Assembly: GCA_030068145.1 (NCBI GenBank)
Contig: JAPJBO010000329.1
Location: forward strand, 62,001-126,000
Reading direction: 5' to 3'
DNA length: 64,000 bases
Source: Diplonema papillatum
Taxonomy: Eukaryota > Euglenozoa > Diplonemea > Diplonemida > Diplonemidae
Below the pieces are notes generated by a model, which saw nothing but the letters and a program-made list of their open reading frames with translations, ran no database searches and was not told where the DNA came from. Shown one piece after another: positions 40,007 to 49,171 of the stretch (position 1 is the first letter of the stretch; every line of letters begins with the position of its first letter). The translations under genes were made by a program, and so were the position numbers.

Positions 40007-40155
40007 GGTTGTCGTCCCGTGTGCTGCTGGCTGCAACATGTATCCGGGGGGAGGCGCCTTCTTGTGCACACGGAGCAGCGAGCCGCGTCGTGTTTGGAAC
40101 ACTTCGCTTTCTTATTCCCTGTTCGCTTCACTGTTGGCCGTTTTAAAACCCCCAA
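40004..40155 (-). pseudogene. Second copy of the retroelement cysteine-cluster tail
   Basis: CSKHDAARCSVCTRRRLPPD then TCC matches residues 853-875 of the ORF (CTKHDAPRCTTCTRRRIPPD then TCC). This implies that a second, largely lost element lay head to tail with the first. Confidence 0.75.
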
Positions 40156-40451
40156 TTTTTTTCCAGAAAAAATGGGTGGCCATTTTTTTTTGGGTCTAAA
40201 CCCCTGTTACCAAAAAGACACAAGGTTTTGACCCTGCATGGTATGCAGTTTTCCTTTTGGCTGTCTTTGGAAATCTCCCAATAGAAAATGCGTTGATCCG
40301 GGATGCAACTTTTTTTTACATCCCGGGTCAAGAATTACATCCCGGATCAACGCAATTTCCGTTTTAGATGATCCTAGGCTGACAGATGCGAGGCTAGGGC
40401 AGACCCATCCAACAATTTCGAAATAACAAAGTACTGTACTACCGGGCAAAC
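40156..40451. other. Non-coding; hairpins around ATCCCGGATCAACGC
   Basis: TGCGTTGATCCGGGATG (40287) and CATCCCGGATCAACGCA (40338) form an inverted repeat with a T-tract between them. A direct repeat AACAAAGTACTGTACTAC is at 40427 and 40591. Confidence 0.55.
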
Positions 40452-40672
40452 CCCGTTTACAGCACTCGGAAGTGGTTGTGGCCCTCGGCTCGTCCCTCGG
40501 GATCATCATTTCTATTGGGAGATCCGGGATGTAATTTTTTGATCCGGGATGTTTTCGTGTTTTTGCAGCGGTATAAAAATCGAAATCCGGTAACAAAGTA
40601 CTGTACTACTGCCGTTTTACAGTACCCCTCGACGAGTCGAGACCACAACCACTTCCTCGTGCTGTAAACGGG
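40452..40672. mobile_element. Foldback element, ends CCCGTTTACAGCAC (221 bp)
   Basis: CCCGTTTACAGCAC with GGAAGTGGTTGTGG at the left is mirrored by CCACAACCACTTCC with GTGCTGTAAACGGG at the right, about 28 bp with one or two mismatches. There is no coding capacity and no clear target duplication. Confidence 0.65.
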
Positions 40673-40699
40673 TGTTTAATGGCTATATTCCCCAGGCCA

Positions 40700-40790
40700 A
40701 AAATGATTTGTTCTTCGCTTACACCACCGTGTGTTGTTTTCACTCAGGACTTTGACCTGTTGTGTTTGTGTGATTTGTCGTGTAGGTATT
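40700..40790 (+). repeat. F3, truncated copy
   Basis: Only the central part (TCGCTTACACCACCGTGTG to TGATTTGTCGTGTAGG) is present. Confidence 0.75.
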
Positions 40791-40857
40791 CCCCCATCAG
40801 GGGGGACGGTATCCCTGTCAGAGGGGACTACCGATATACCGTAATTGGATTGATGTT

Positions 40858-41022
40858 GAACCGGGTAAAACCTGGGAACTTTTGTTTGTGCAATTTAACC
40901 TACATGTGTTCTGGTTCAACCGCTGCCAGCGTTCTTTTTAGCTGTAACAAATAGTGTCCAGGGAAGCAGAAATTGGTTGTCGCAAAAAAATGGGGCTGGA
41001 TGTCCCAGGTTTTACCCGGTTC
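40858..41022. mobile_element. 165-bp element with 20-bp perfect inverted ends
   Basis: GAACCGGGTAAAACCTGGGA at 40858 is exactly mirrored by TCCCAGGTTTTACCCGGTTC ending at 41022. The interior carries the recurrent GCTGCCAGCGTTC phrase. No target duplication is evident. Confidence 0.75.
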
Positions 41023-41393
41023 GGCATTTACCCGTTCCAGCTTTTGTCCAGTTCGACAGTATTCAAATTACGGCAGTACTTACCCATTGTTTTGTCCCGT
41101 GTACTCCACAAAGCTTTCTTAGCGTTATTTGCGGATTAGATAAAGCGTATTCGCCTGTTTTGATATTCGCTCCCTTTAAGGCGCGTCCGGTCGAGAAAAG
41201 GGAACAAAGAAAAACGTTTCGCGGAGAGTCTTTTTTGTGTACGTATTTTTTGTCTGTCCGTCTTTGGAGATCGCTGGTTCTGACTGACTGGTTTGTCTGG
41301 CTGGCTGGGCATCCGGCTGGCGGGCGGAATGCTGGCTGGCGGTGTTCAATTGGTTAACTGGACTGGCTCAGGCTGCTTGGATGTCATCAGACA
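41023..41393. other. No gene recognised; GGCTGG-rich
   Basis: TGACTGACTGG/GGCTGGCTGGGC-like short repeats occur at 41280-41375. There is no protein-like frame. Confidence 0.35.
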
Positions 41394-41562
41394 AAAACCG
41401 TACACCGCGAGAGTAGGAGAAAGTACAACGGGAAACTAGAGTTTTCCTTGACGCACTACCCTGAGCCCAAATCCTGGACGTGGCAAATTTGCAAATGATG
41501 ATCATGATCAGAAGGTCCCACTTGGGCGGTTCAGTTTCCCCACACATTGCACGTGGCTTAAA
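41394..41562 (+). repeat. Dispersed repeat F2
   Basis: A full-length copy with a few small indels (GATGATCATGATCAG instead of GATCATGATCAG). Confidence 0.8.
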
Positions 41563-42139
41563 AATAAGAGCTCGTCACTCGCACAACCGCGGCTGGTACA
41601 AAACTAGTGATGATGATGATGAGAAGAGAGAGTTGTTTTCGTCAAACGCAGTGCCTGATCGTTGTTTACGAAAAGCTGGATTCGGGACGCAAGTGAAAAC
41701 GCCACGGTTTGCGGCGGCGAGCTTCTCATTTCCTCCAACATGTCATGTTTGGTAAAAATACTCGAGGGGCTGCAGCAGACGGTGGCCAGCCCCACGTCAG
41801 TTCTGTGTGCCCACAACTTTTCCCACAACGTGACTGATGTCACTTAAATGTGTTGCAAAGAAAGTGTCTACCAATTCCTGTGCACAAACTCTGTCTGAAT
41901 GTGAGTGTTCTCCTGCAGATGCAGGACATGCAATATGCCAAAAACATGACAGATGTTCGTCGATGCAGATTCTGGTTACTGACATGTGAGTCACCCCGAC
42001 CATAATGCACACAGACATGTTAGGGCACCTGAGGTGGCATGAAGGTCGTCTGCGGCATAACATGTATACCAACTAACAAAGGGAGGGAAGAAGAATGTGA
42101 CACGGCTACTTCTACTGACATCTACCCACACGTATTGCG
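41563..42139. other. No gene recognised
   Basis: It contains a short ATACTCGAGGGGCTGC, the F4 5' phrase, at 41758. The rest is unassigned. Confidence 0.35.
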
Positions 42140-42925
42140 GCTATGGTGGCTAGAATCTGTTTCCTCTGTGGCCCGTTGAAATGGGTAATCGATGCCCAGA
42201 GTTTGCATCAACACCATCGACAAGAACTTTTTTCCGCAAACCCTGCGACATTGGACCTCGATTTCCGGGAGAAGAAGGCCGACTTGGGCCCCCGTTCAGC
42301 ATCCGAAAACGGCCTACGGTGCAGGTCACATACTCCACATGCTCAGTGCGTTCCTGCCTTCATCACCGTGAAGATGAACCTCTACGATTATTGGCCTGCA
42401 GACAGCTTTCTGCACGCTCCACTTTTTCCATCCGTAATGGCCTGTTCGGTGGCCTGAACTGTGTCGCACGCTGCATTACACACGGCGGTCGCAGTGTTCT
42501 CTGTGCTTTCTGCCATCGACCCACGTTTTCATACAAGATGAATCCGACAGGGGGAACTGAATAGTTTAATGTTACGGCAGCACACTGCCTCACGCATGGG
42601 GGGAGGTTTGAGCAAAAAGATCCTGGCAAGGTGTGATGCTGTGCATGTGGAATATGCGACCTCTGTGACCAACACGAACCTCTAAACCGAAAGAAACGGG
42701 GTTCTATGCTCAGAAGAAGGCCTCCCGGATGGACTGGGCCCCCGTTCAGCATCCCAATACGGTTTTTGTAGGATGCAGGTCACATACCCCGTGCTCAGTG
42801 TGCCTGCCTTCACCACCGTGAAGATGAATCTCTACGATTATTGGCCCGCGGCCAGTATTCTGTCCCGCTTTTTTCCATCCGGAATGACCCGTTTCGTGGC
42901 CTGAACTGTGTCGCACGCTGCATTT
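42140..42925 (+). repeat. Two diverged direct copies of a ~200-bp segment
   Basis: 42288-42480 and 42727-42925 share GGGCCCCCGTTCAGCATCC, ACCGTGAAGATGAA, CTCTACGATTATTGGCC and GGCCTGAACTGTGTCGCACG. Frames are open in places, but stops and indels differ, so I do not call a gene. Confidence 0.65.
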
Positions 42926-43179
42926 CTTCAAGATGGCCGCGCTAGAAAGTCAGAAGTGCATGCTAGCGCATCTCTCTGGCAGCGACGAGGCCGCCGGAGG
43001 CCCAGTAAACAGCTGCTTCTTTTGATAAAAAAGGAGGGGCTGACGTTCAAACGGTATGTGTCATGGAGAATATCGGGCGAATAGCATTTGTGCTCGCCGC
43101 ATACCCCGTGCAGACACGGAGCATGTCTTGACCGATAGCATCTCTACGGTTAGTACCCCTAGGCACAGTGGTCAAATGA
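42926..43179. other. No gene recognised
   Basis: Unassigned sequence before the AT-rich foldback. Confidence 0.3.
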
Positions 43180-43372
43180 TTCGCATTATCGCATATTATC
43201 GCATTTGGGATTTTGGCGCCAATTTATCGCATTTGCATTCGCATTCTCGCACAATTAAAAACCTGGGCAAATACCGTACTCTGGATTATCGCACATTATC
43301 GCACGCCGATTATATGCGATAATTTTGCACGATAATGCAATAATTATTATCGCATGCGAAGCGTCTACCACT
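43180..43372. repeat. AT-rich foldback built from TTATCGCA units
   Basis: TTATCGCA/TGCGATAA units occur on both strands and the ends (TTCGCATTATCGCATATTA and ATTATTATCGCATGCGAA) pair. The base composition is far more AT-rich than the surroundings. Confidence 0.7.
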
Positions 43373-43741
43373 ATGGCTAGGATTCCCTGGCCGCATCAGC
43401 AAAAACAAGCACTGCCCAGCTCAGAGCGATAGCCTCCTCCGATGAAGGGTGCAATGATCACCTCAGCTTGGATGTGTCTCGATGCGGATTCGATGGCTGG
43501 GGCAAGTGCCCAAGCTTTATCTAGACTGTTTCAAGTTTTAAGAAGCCAGTATTTTTGAGTCTCCGGCCGACCGTTGAGGCAGGGAAGGGTGTTGAAAGGC
43601 GAGTAAACGCGGTTGCAGTGATCACTGTCAGTTGGACGGGCCTTGCTTCTCTATCATTTACACATTTCAGTTCGTACTTCGTCTGCCCGTGGGTATATAC
43701 CTCTAATATATGGCCACGAACAGGATTCCAATTGGCCCCAT
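43373..43741. other. No gene recognised
   Basis: A fragment at 43545-43575 (TTTTTGAGTCTCCGGCCGACC) is a degenerate F1 core. Otherwise unassigned. Confidence 0.35.
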
Positions 43742-43972
43742 TTTAGAGTTAAAGTTCGCTTGAAATTCCGGGGGTTTAGGGTCTCCGTGTGACCGTTCAT
43801 GAATGGGTTCTCTTAGAGCAAGAAAGGGCTATATGGTTACGGGTTGTATATTTTGTGCACGCTTTCGTTATGGGTTATGGCTAGCCATGTCCGGGACTGT
43901 TTGTGACCGACACCAAGTACATTCCTTCGTGGAGTGTAGTCTTGGGCCCCCCACGTTCTACAAGTTGGGCAG
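43742..43972 (+). repeat. F1, long copy
   Basis: Nearly identical to 30115-30345, including TATGGCTAGCCATGTCCGGG and CTTGGGCCCCCCACGTTC. Confidence 0.85.
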
Positions 43973-44254
43973 GGCATTTTGTTGGAAGACTCCCGAGTTT
44001 CGGGGTGGCGCCCCGTTTAGAGTTCGGAGCGTGTTTCCGCCCGACGATCTGCGCATTGGAAAGACGCTGCGTCGTATCTTTCAAAAGAGGCAGTTATTGG
44101 TCAGCCGGTCTTGCTTTCGGGCCCCTGGCAAAGGCCGCCACTTGGACGGCACGGTGCGTGTTTCCGCCCGACGAACGGCGCATTGGAAAGATTCTGCGAC
44201 GTTGGGTCCCTGGCAACTGGCAAAGGCAACCACTTGGTCGGCACCGGGGTGGCG
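43973..44254. repeat. 128-bp imperfect tandem pair
   Basis: GCGTGTTTCCGCCCGACGA and GCGCATTGGAAAGA recur at 44029 and 44157. Open frames on both strands are not protein-like. Confidence 0.5.
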
Positions 44255-44625
44255 TCCTTTAACACGAAGCACAATCTGGATTGTTCTTCGCTTGCACCAC
44301 CGTGTGTTGTTTTCTCACTCAGGACTTCGACCTGTTGTGCATGTGTGATTTGTCGTGTTGGGGTAGACCCGCATGACCTCACATCCGTTCAACGCGTGGT
44401 TCGGTAGTTACATCACTTGGCTTGGTGCAAGACCGGTACAAGGACCGCGTGTTCTTCACGCCCGGCGAACAGTTCAACCACACAGACTCGAGCGAGCTGC
44501 ACCAAGTCCGCCCGGACAAGTATCAGCAGGCCGACGCCGACGCTGTCAAAGTTGACAAGTTCAAGCTCACGCTCCTCAACCACTACGTCCTGGGCGAGGC
44601 GCAGCGCATTTCCTTTCAGCTGGAG
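44255..44625 (+). mobile_element. F3 copy with an internal captured gene fragment
   Basis: F3 is recognisable from CTTGCACCACCGTGTGTTG to GTTCGGTAGTTACATCACTT (44417) and resumes at GCATTTCCTTTCAGCTGG (44607). In place of the ~40 bp normally between them (CAGCACTTGGGATCCC to CGTCGA) lies a fragment of the glycosyltransferase gene. Short matches at each edge (CTTGG, AGC) suggest joining at microhomology. Confidence 0.8.
44419..44605 (+). pseudogene. Captured glycosyltransferase fragment
   Basis: The plus strand reads LVQDRYKDRVFFTPGEQFNH, TDSSELHQVRPDKYQQADAD and KFKLTLLNHYVLGEAQ, the same as the gene at 15504-16901 (bases ~15688-15875) except for one visible substitution (Val for Ile before DKFK). 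No intron and no frame break; it is a near-identical, recent copy. Confidence 0.88.
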
Positions 44626-44627
44626 TT

Positions 44628-44924
44628 TGTTTGTGCGCACTTCCTTCAAACCTGTTTTGTTCATCCAACGGGAGTGAGGATAGTACGCTGCCATCGATCT
44701 GTTTTGTTCTTGACAAATTGCATTTGTTAGACACAAAAAAAAATCACTTGTCCAGTTGTCGACCGCTTTGGTCAACAAGACCCGCGGAAGTATACTTTGC
44801 GCATAAGCGAAGCTGCCCTCCTTTTGAGCTCGAGCAAGAGCTGCCGAGGCGCGGGCGGCTGCGGCAGAGTGTGCGACAGGTAAGAACCGATCTGTGGGTG
44901 GACGCGGTCGTTGGTTGAGCAGAA
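44628..44924. repeat. F10 at 44628-44745 and unassigned sequence
   Basis: F10 matches 32095-32235. The region 44780-44900 (AGTATACTTTGCGCATAA, then GTGTGCGACAGGTAAGA) resembles 23495-23590 (AGTATATTTTGCGCATAA, then GTGTAGGACAGGTAAGA). Confidence 0.6.
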
Positions 44925-45213
44925 TTGTTTAAGGGTTGGCTTGTTCACCCACTAACAGAGAACGTGATATGGGTTTAGACCGTCGTGAGACAGATTGGTT
45001 TTACCCTACTGATGGAGAGAGAGCCCATCGGGCCAGCGCATTCCGACAGCAATACGGGGTAGTACGAGAGGAACTCCCGTTTCTAGTCCCTGGTATCTAC
45101 GGTTGTTCGATCGGACAGTGCCGTGATGCTACCACTGGATGGATTATGGCTGAACGCTCTTCCTAACTTAGACAAGCAGAATTGTCTAAGGGTTGGATTG
45201 TTCACCCACTAAC

Positions 45214-45257
<44 letters not shown>

Positions 45258-45420
45258 TTACCCTACTGATGGAGAGAGAGCCCATCGGGCCAGCGCATTC
45301 CGACAGCAATACGGGGTTGTACGAGAGGAACTCCCGTTTCTAGTCCCTGGTATCTACGGTTGTTCGATCGGACAGTGCCGTGATGCTACCACCGGATGGA
45401 TTATGGCTGAACGCCTCTGA
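44925..45420 (+). rRNA. 28S rRNA 3'-end tandem dimer, plus strand
   Basis: Two copies of the last ~257 nt of 28S with a period of 257 bp (GGCTGAACGC at 45148 and 45405). Both have the sarcin-ricin loop TACGAGAGGAACTCCCG. The join between copies is GGCTGAACGC followed by TCTTCCTAAC, i.e. the 3' end fused to an internal CTCTTCC, a short-homology junction. The same dimer, inverted, is at 18921-19475. Confidence 0.92.
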
Positions 45421-46262
45421 CATACACAGTAAAGTTCGGGCGATGCTAAGTTTTGGTGAAGTTCAGCTCGACGACGCTAAGTTCTAGTGAAGCAAAGCTA
45501 AGTTCTTGTGATGCTCAGTTCGGGCAATTCTAAGCTCAGTTCGGGCAATGCTACGTTCTGGTGAAGCAGCTATGTGTGAAGCTCAGTTCGGGCAATGCTA
45601 AGTTCTGGTGAAGGTCAGCTCGGGCGACGCTAAGTTTTGGTGAAGCAAAGCTAAGGTCTTGTGAAGCTCAGTTCGGGCAAGTGTTAATCTGGTGAAGCAA
45701 AGCTAAGGTCTTGTGAAGCTCAGTTCGGGCAAGTGTTAATCTGGTGAAGCAAAGCTAAGGTCTTGTGAAGCTCAGTTCGGGCAAGTGTTAATCTGGTGAA
45801 GCAAAGCTAAGGTCTTGTGAAGCTCAGTTCGGGCAAGTGTTAATCTGGTGAAGCAAAGCTAAGGTCTTGTGAAGCTCAGTTCGGGCAAGTGTTAATCTGG
45901 TGAAGCAAAGCTAAGGTCTTGTGAAGCTCAGTTCGGGCAAGTGTTAATCTGGTGAAGCAAAGCTAAGGTCTTGTGAAGCTCAGTTCGGGCAAGTGTTAAT
46001 CTGGTGAAGCAAAGCTAAGGTCTTGTGAAGCTCAGTGTTAATCTGGTGAAGCAAAGCTAAGGTCTTGTGAAGCTCAGTTCGGGCAAGTGTTAATCTGGTG
46101 AAGCAAAGCTAAGGTCTTGTGAAGCTCAGTTCGGGCAAGCGTTAATCTGGTGAAGCAAAGCTAAGGTCTTGTGAAGCTCAGTTCGGGCAATGTTAAGCTC
46201 TGGTGAAGCAAAGCTAAGTTCGTGTGATGCTCAGTTCGGGCAATTCTAAGGCGACGCTAAGT
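45421..46262 (+). repeat. 52-bp tandem repeats, probable rDNA spacer subrepeats
   Basis: Immediately after the 28S 3' end come irregular AGTTCGGGCAATGCTAAG units, then about ten units of exactly 52 bp (GTGAAGCTCAGTTCGGGCAA, then GTGTTAATCTGGTGAAGC; starts at 45661, 45713, 45765 and so on). One unit near 46025 is short. The position after 28S suggests intergenic-spacer subrepeats. Confidence 0.9.
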
Positions 46263-46778
46263 GCTGGTACCTTCAAAAACCCCCAGCCCGGAAGAATCGA
46301 CTACTACGAAAACAACCAAGTTTTTGGCCTTCGCAAATGCAATGTAGGGGGTGAAGTAGTGTAGTAGTAGTAGTAGTAGTCGTATGTCGTCTGCCGAAGC
46401 AGCCGGAGACAGCAGGCGCAGGGGGCAGGTCTTGCTTTACTTTTCTCTTCTGCGGTGCTGTAAGCACTTGTTCCGCGTCGCATCAAGTACATGATGCTGG
46501 CGGTTGGGGGATCGGCAACCGCGACTCAATTAAGGTGCGGTCAACACCCCCATGACACCGACGTGGTGTAAAAATTTAATAATAAACGCAAAGTCGATGA
46601 AGTGGTGAAGGGGTGTAGGGGCAACCTCCTTGTGAAAGCTTTGGCCAGACCCTACGAGGTTTCTTGCAGGGGGATTTGTGATATCTTTATTTGGTATGCG
46701 TTGCCACTTCTTTCTTTTCCTCCCGTCCCAAGACGGGCTCTTCTTTGCCCCTCGGAATGCGTGCCATTTCCTTTTTAG
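46263..46778. other. No gene recognised; (GTA)n at 46353-46381
   Basis: A trinucleotide microsatellite lies in otherwise unassigned sequence. GGTTGGGGGATCGGCAACCG at 46503 resembles rc sequence near 12850. Confidence 0.4.
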
Positions 46779-46953
46779 CCACATGCAATGTGTGAGCAAC
46801 CTGAACCGCCCAAGTAGGACCTTCTGATCATGATCATTTGCCAAATTTGCCACCTGAAACCACGTCCAGGATTTGGGCTCAGGGTGGTGCGGTCAACGAA
46901 AACTCTAGTTTCCCTTTCTTCTTTCTCCTACTCTCGCGGTGTACGGTTTTCGC
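46779..46953 (-). repeat. Dispersed repeat F2, inverted copy
   Basis: This copy reads in reverse: GAACCGCCCAAGTAGGACC, then CCACGTCCAGGATTTGGGC, then CTCCTACTCTCGCGGTGTAC. Confidence 0.8.
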
Positions 46954-47359
46954 CAGTCTGATTCACCCCGCAACATTGTTCGTACTAAAAGCAAAGGTTG
47001 AGTGCATACAAGCCGCAGGAGAAACGTGGAAAGCTGTAGATCTTCTCGTCGCAACGACACCAGCAGGAAAACGCGCAGGGTGTGAACGGCAAGGCCGTGG
47101 TTCTGCTTATTTTTTTAGGCTGGTTTTAGAAGGAAGGTTCGCTTGAAACTCCGGAGTTTATCGCCTTCGGATGACACTCGGTCGTAATGATCGGCAACCC
47201 TATTCCGACGGAAAGGGAAACTTCTCGGAATCGGAAAAATCGGAAAGATTCCGACTCTTGACACACACAGCGTCATGGTGAAAAGTGGGGAGTTGAACGA
47301 CGGAGATAGCACCCCATTCGACTTCTCCCTCGAGGATGTCAGTCCGAGTTAGTGCCATG
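46954..47359. other. Paralogous segment 47000-47117, F1 core at 47118
   Basis: See 24881-25015. After the F1 core (GTTCGCTTGAAACTCCGG) the rest, with CGGAAAGATTCCGAC-type short repeats near 47200-47255, is unassigned. Confidence 0.45.
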
Positions 47360-47690
47360 TTTTTGTTTGTACGTGCCGGGGGAGGATTAGCCTGTTAGTG
47401 AGTGATAGTGAGTGAATATGATCGGTAGGCTAATCTTCTCCCAAACACGCTGCCAGCGTTCTCTTTCTAGCGTTTATTGTGGTTTAGAGGTTCGGTGTTT
47501 TAGGGTCTCCGGTTGACCATTGAGGCTGTGGGGCGGTAGTATGAGGGCAGTAGGTATGCTTATACACTTTAACTACGGCTAGCCATGTTGTAAGTGTTGG
47601 ACACCAAGAAGAAATTCGCTTTGAATTTAGTCTTGGGCCCCCCACGCGTATGCATGTTGAGCAGGGGTTGCCATGCAGCTCGTATCGGTC
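47360..47690 (+). repeat. F7 followed by long F1
   Basis: F7 occupies 47360-47475 and stops inside CGCTGCCAGCGTTCTCTTTC. F1 follows (GTTTTAGGGTCTCCGG to CTTGGGCCCCCCACGCG). Confidence 0.75.
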
Positions 47691-47857
47691 TGTAATATGC
47701 GCTTTTACTTCCGTTGGGTTGAGGAGGACGTGCGGTGGGGAGGGTCGGGTAGTAGAAAGAGAAAGATTGACAACAGCAGGTGTAGTAGTAGTGGTGAAAA
47801 CTCAGCAACTGGTTGTAGACCTAGCTGTAGTTTATGTGTGCACTGCTTGTTGTTGGA
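47691..47857. other. Unassigned spacer
   Basis: GTAGTAGTAGTGGTG-type short repeats only. Confidence 0.3.
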
Positions 47858-48075
47858 AAATACTCGAGGGGCTGCCTTGTGCTTACTTCGAAGGAGGCTA
47901 GAGGGGGAGAAACAATACAACTACAAAATGGGTCTTTTTTGTTGAACGCTTACGCCCGCCACTAAACCCAGATTCACCTGTGTTTCGTGTGGGCTACAGC
48001 ACATTTACCTCCTTTGATCTTTTGCAGCTGGCAGCCTCCTCAAGTATTTCCTACAAAGCAGGTGCTTATACAAAA
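47858..48075 (+). repeat. F4, full-length copy
   Basis: It runs from ATACTCGAGGGGCTGCC to GTGCTTATACAAA without insertion and serves as the reference copy. Confidence 0.85.
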
Positions 48076-48190
48076 AGAAATTTCTTTTTGCGTAAGTGGC
48101 GACTGCTTGTTGTCCTCCGCAGTTAAGGTACTCTGAATGCACTCTGGCATCGTGGCTGGCTATCTGGTCGTAGCTCCTGGTTTGCGGTGT

Positions 48191-48841
48191 TTAGTTTTGC
48201 ACCACGGTTTGCGGTGTCGTAGGCTTGTGAATTGTGGGTTGTTCGGTGCCTGTCCGTCGCTGTGACAGTACGGGCAAATCTCCCTTTTGCCTGCTGAGCT
48301 TGCAGGCGTGGTGCTGTGGCGTGGAGGTGTGCGTCGTAGTTTCTTCTTGCAAAAACGCAGGTGGATGCTCAGGCCGTGGATGCTTTTTTATTGCAGTGCC
48401 AGTTTTCGTCGTTCGTGTGTGGCAGTTCGGATATTGGAGTGCCTCCGTGTCGGGTGTGTGGCCCACACGCATTTCTTCGAGAATTTGTTGGGTTGGCGTG
48501 GCAGTGCCGCTGCTCTTGTCGGATGATGGCACGTCGGTAGTGGATTGAGAGCTGTGTTGTGCGGTTTCGTTCCCCGTGCGCGTTGGGGTCTGATGTGCGG
48601 CGTGCGGTGTTGAGTTTGTCATTGCGTCGTCATCGAGGTGGCAGGGAACCGGTTCGTGTACAGGTTCTGTTGGGTTAAACGTGTAGAAGAGTACATTTGT
48701 ACTCTGGTCGGTGTAGCCGCGATTGGCTGAATGCGTGACGTTGGCGTTGTCGAAGTGTGTCCATCTTGCGTTTTTGTATGGAGTATCGTTTAACACGTGT
48801 ACACCGCTTCGATTCCCTCTGGGTGCATTTTTCCCTGGCAC
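48191..48841 (-). CDS. Hypothetical Thr/His/Asn-rich protein
   Basis: A 216-codon frame from MPGKNAPRGNRSGVHVLNDT to the stop at 48191. It is rich in Thr, His, Asn, Ser and Pro, with no membrane segment and no recognised domain, so probably disordered. An aromatic patch (NVLFYTFNPTEP) near residue 50 precedes the low-complexity part. Its length and steady composition make it more likely coding than its neighbours, but the opposite strand is also open in parts. It could be an unrecognised gag-like or LINE ORF1 product, or an exon; there is no direct evidence for either. Confidence 0.4.
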   Translation of the reverse strand: MPGKNAPRGNRSGVHVLNDTPYKNARWTHFDNANVTHSANRGYTDQSTNVLFYTFNPTEPVHEPVPCHLDDDAMTNSTPHAAHQTPTRTGNETAQHSSQSTTDVPSSDKSSGTATPTQQILEEMRVGHTPDTEALQYPNCHTRTTKTGTAIKKHPRPEHPPAFLQEETTTHTSTPQHHACKLSRQKGDLPVLSQRRTGTEQPTIHKPTTPQTVVQN

Positions 48842-49171
48842 TTTTTCACCTTGTATCCGGGGCCGATTAGACCCAGATCGGGTGAGTGATCCGGGTGACG
48901 GTGAGGTTGTGAACTGCTACAAAAAAGAATAGGCGTGTGTTTGTTTGTACAAATTGGTTGGCTTTGATTTCAAGACAGAACCTTTTTCAGAACTTGCTAC
49001 TGAATGCATAGATCTTTAGCGAAAACAGTTCTTAAATACCAACCTGCACAATGTGATTATAACTCCGGAATCTGCAAACTTAAAGAACTACTCTCAGAAT
49101 ATATCTCAGAATATACTGTCAGCAATGGAAGATGACGCACTAGGAATGCAAGTTGTTGATAATCGAGAGGG
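48842..49171. other. No gene recognised; F7 fragment at 48920-48955
   Basis: The F7 start (AAAAAAGAATAGGCGTGTG) is cut after GTTTGTAC. The rest is AT-rich (ATATATCTCAGAATATACTG). Confidence 0.4.
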
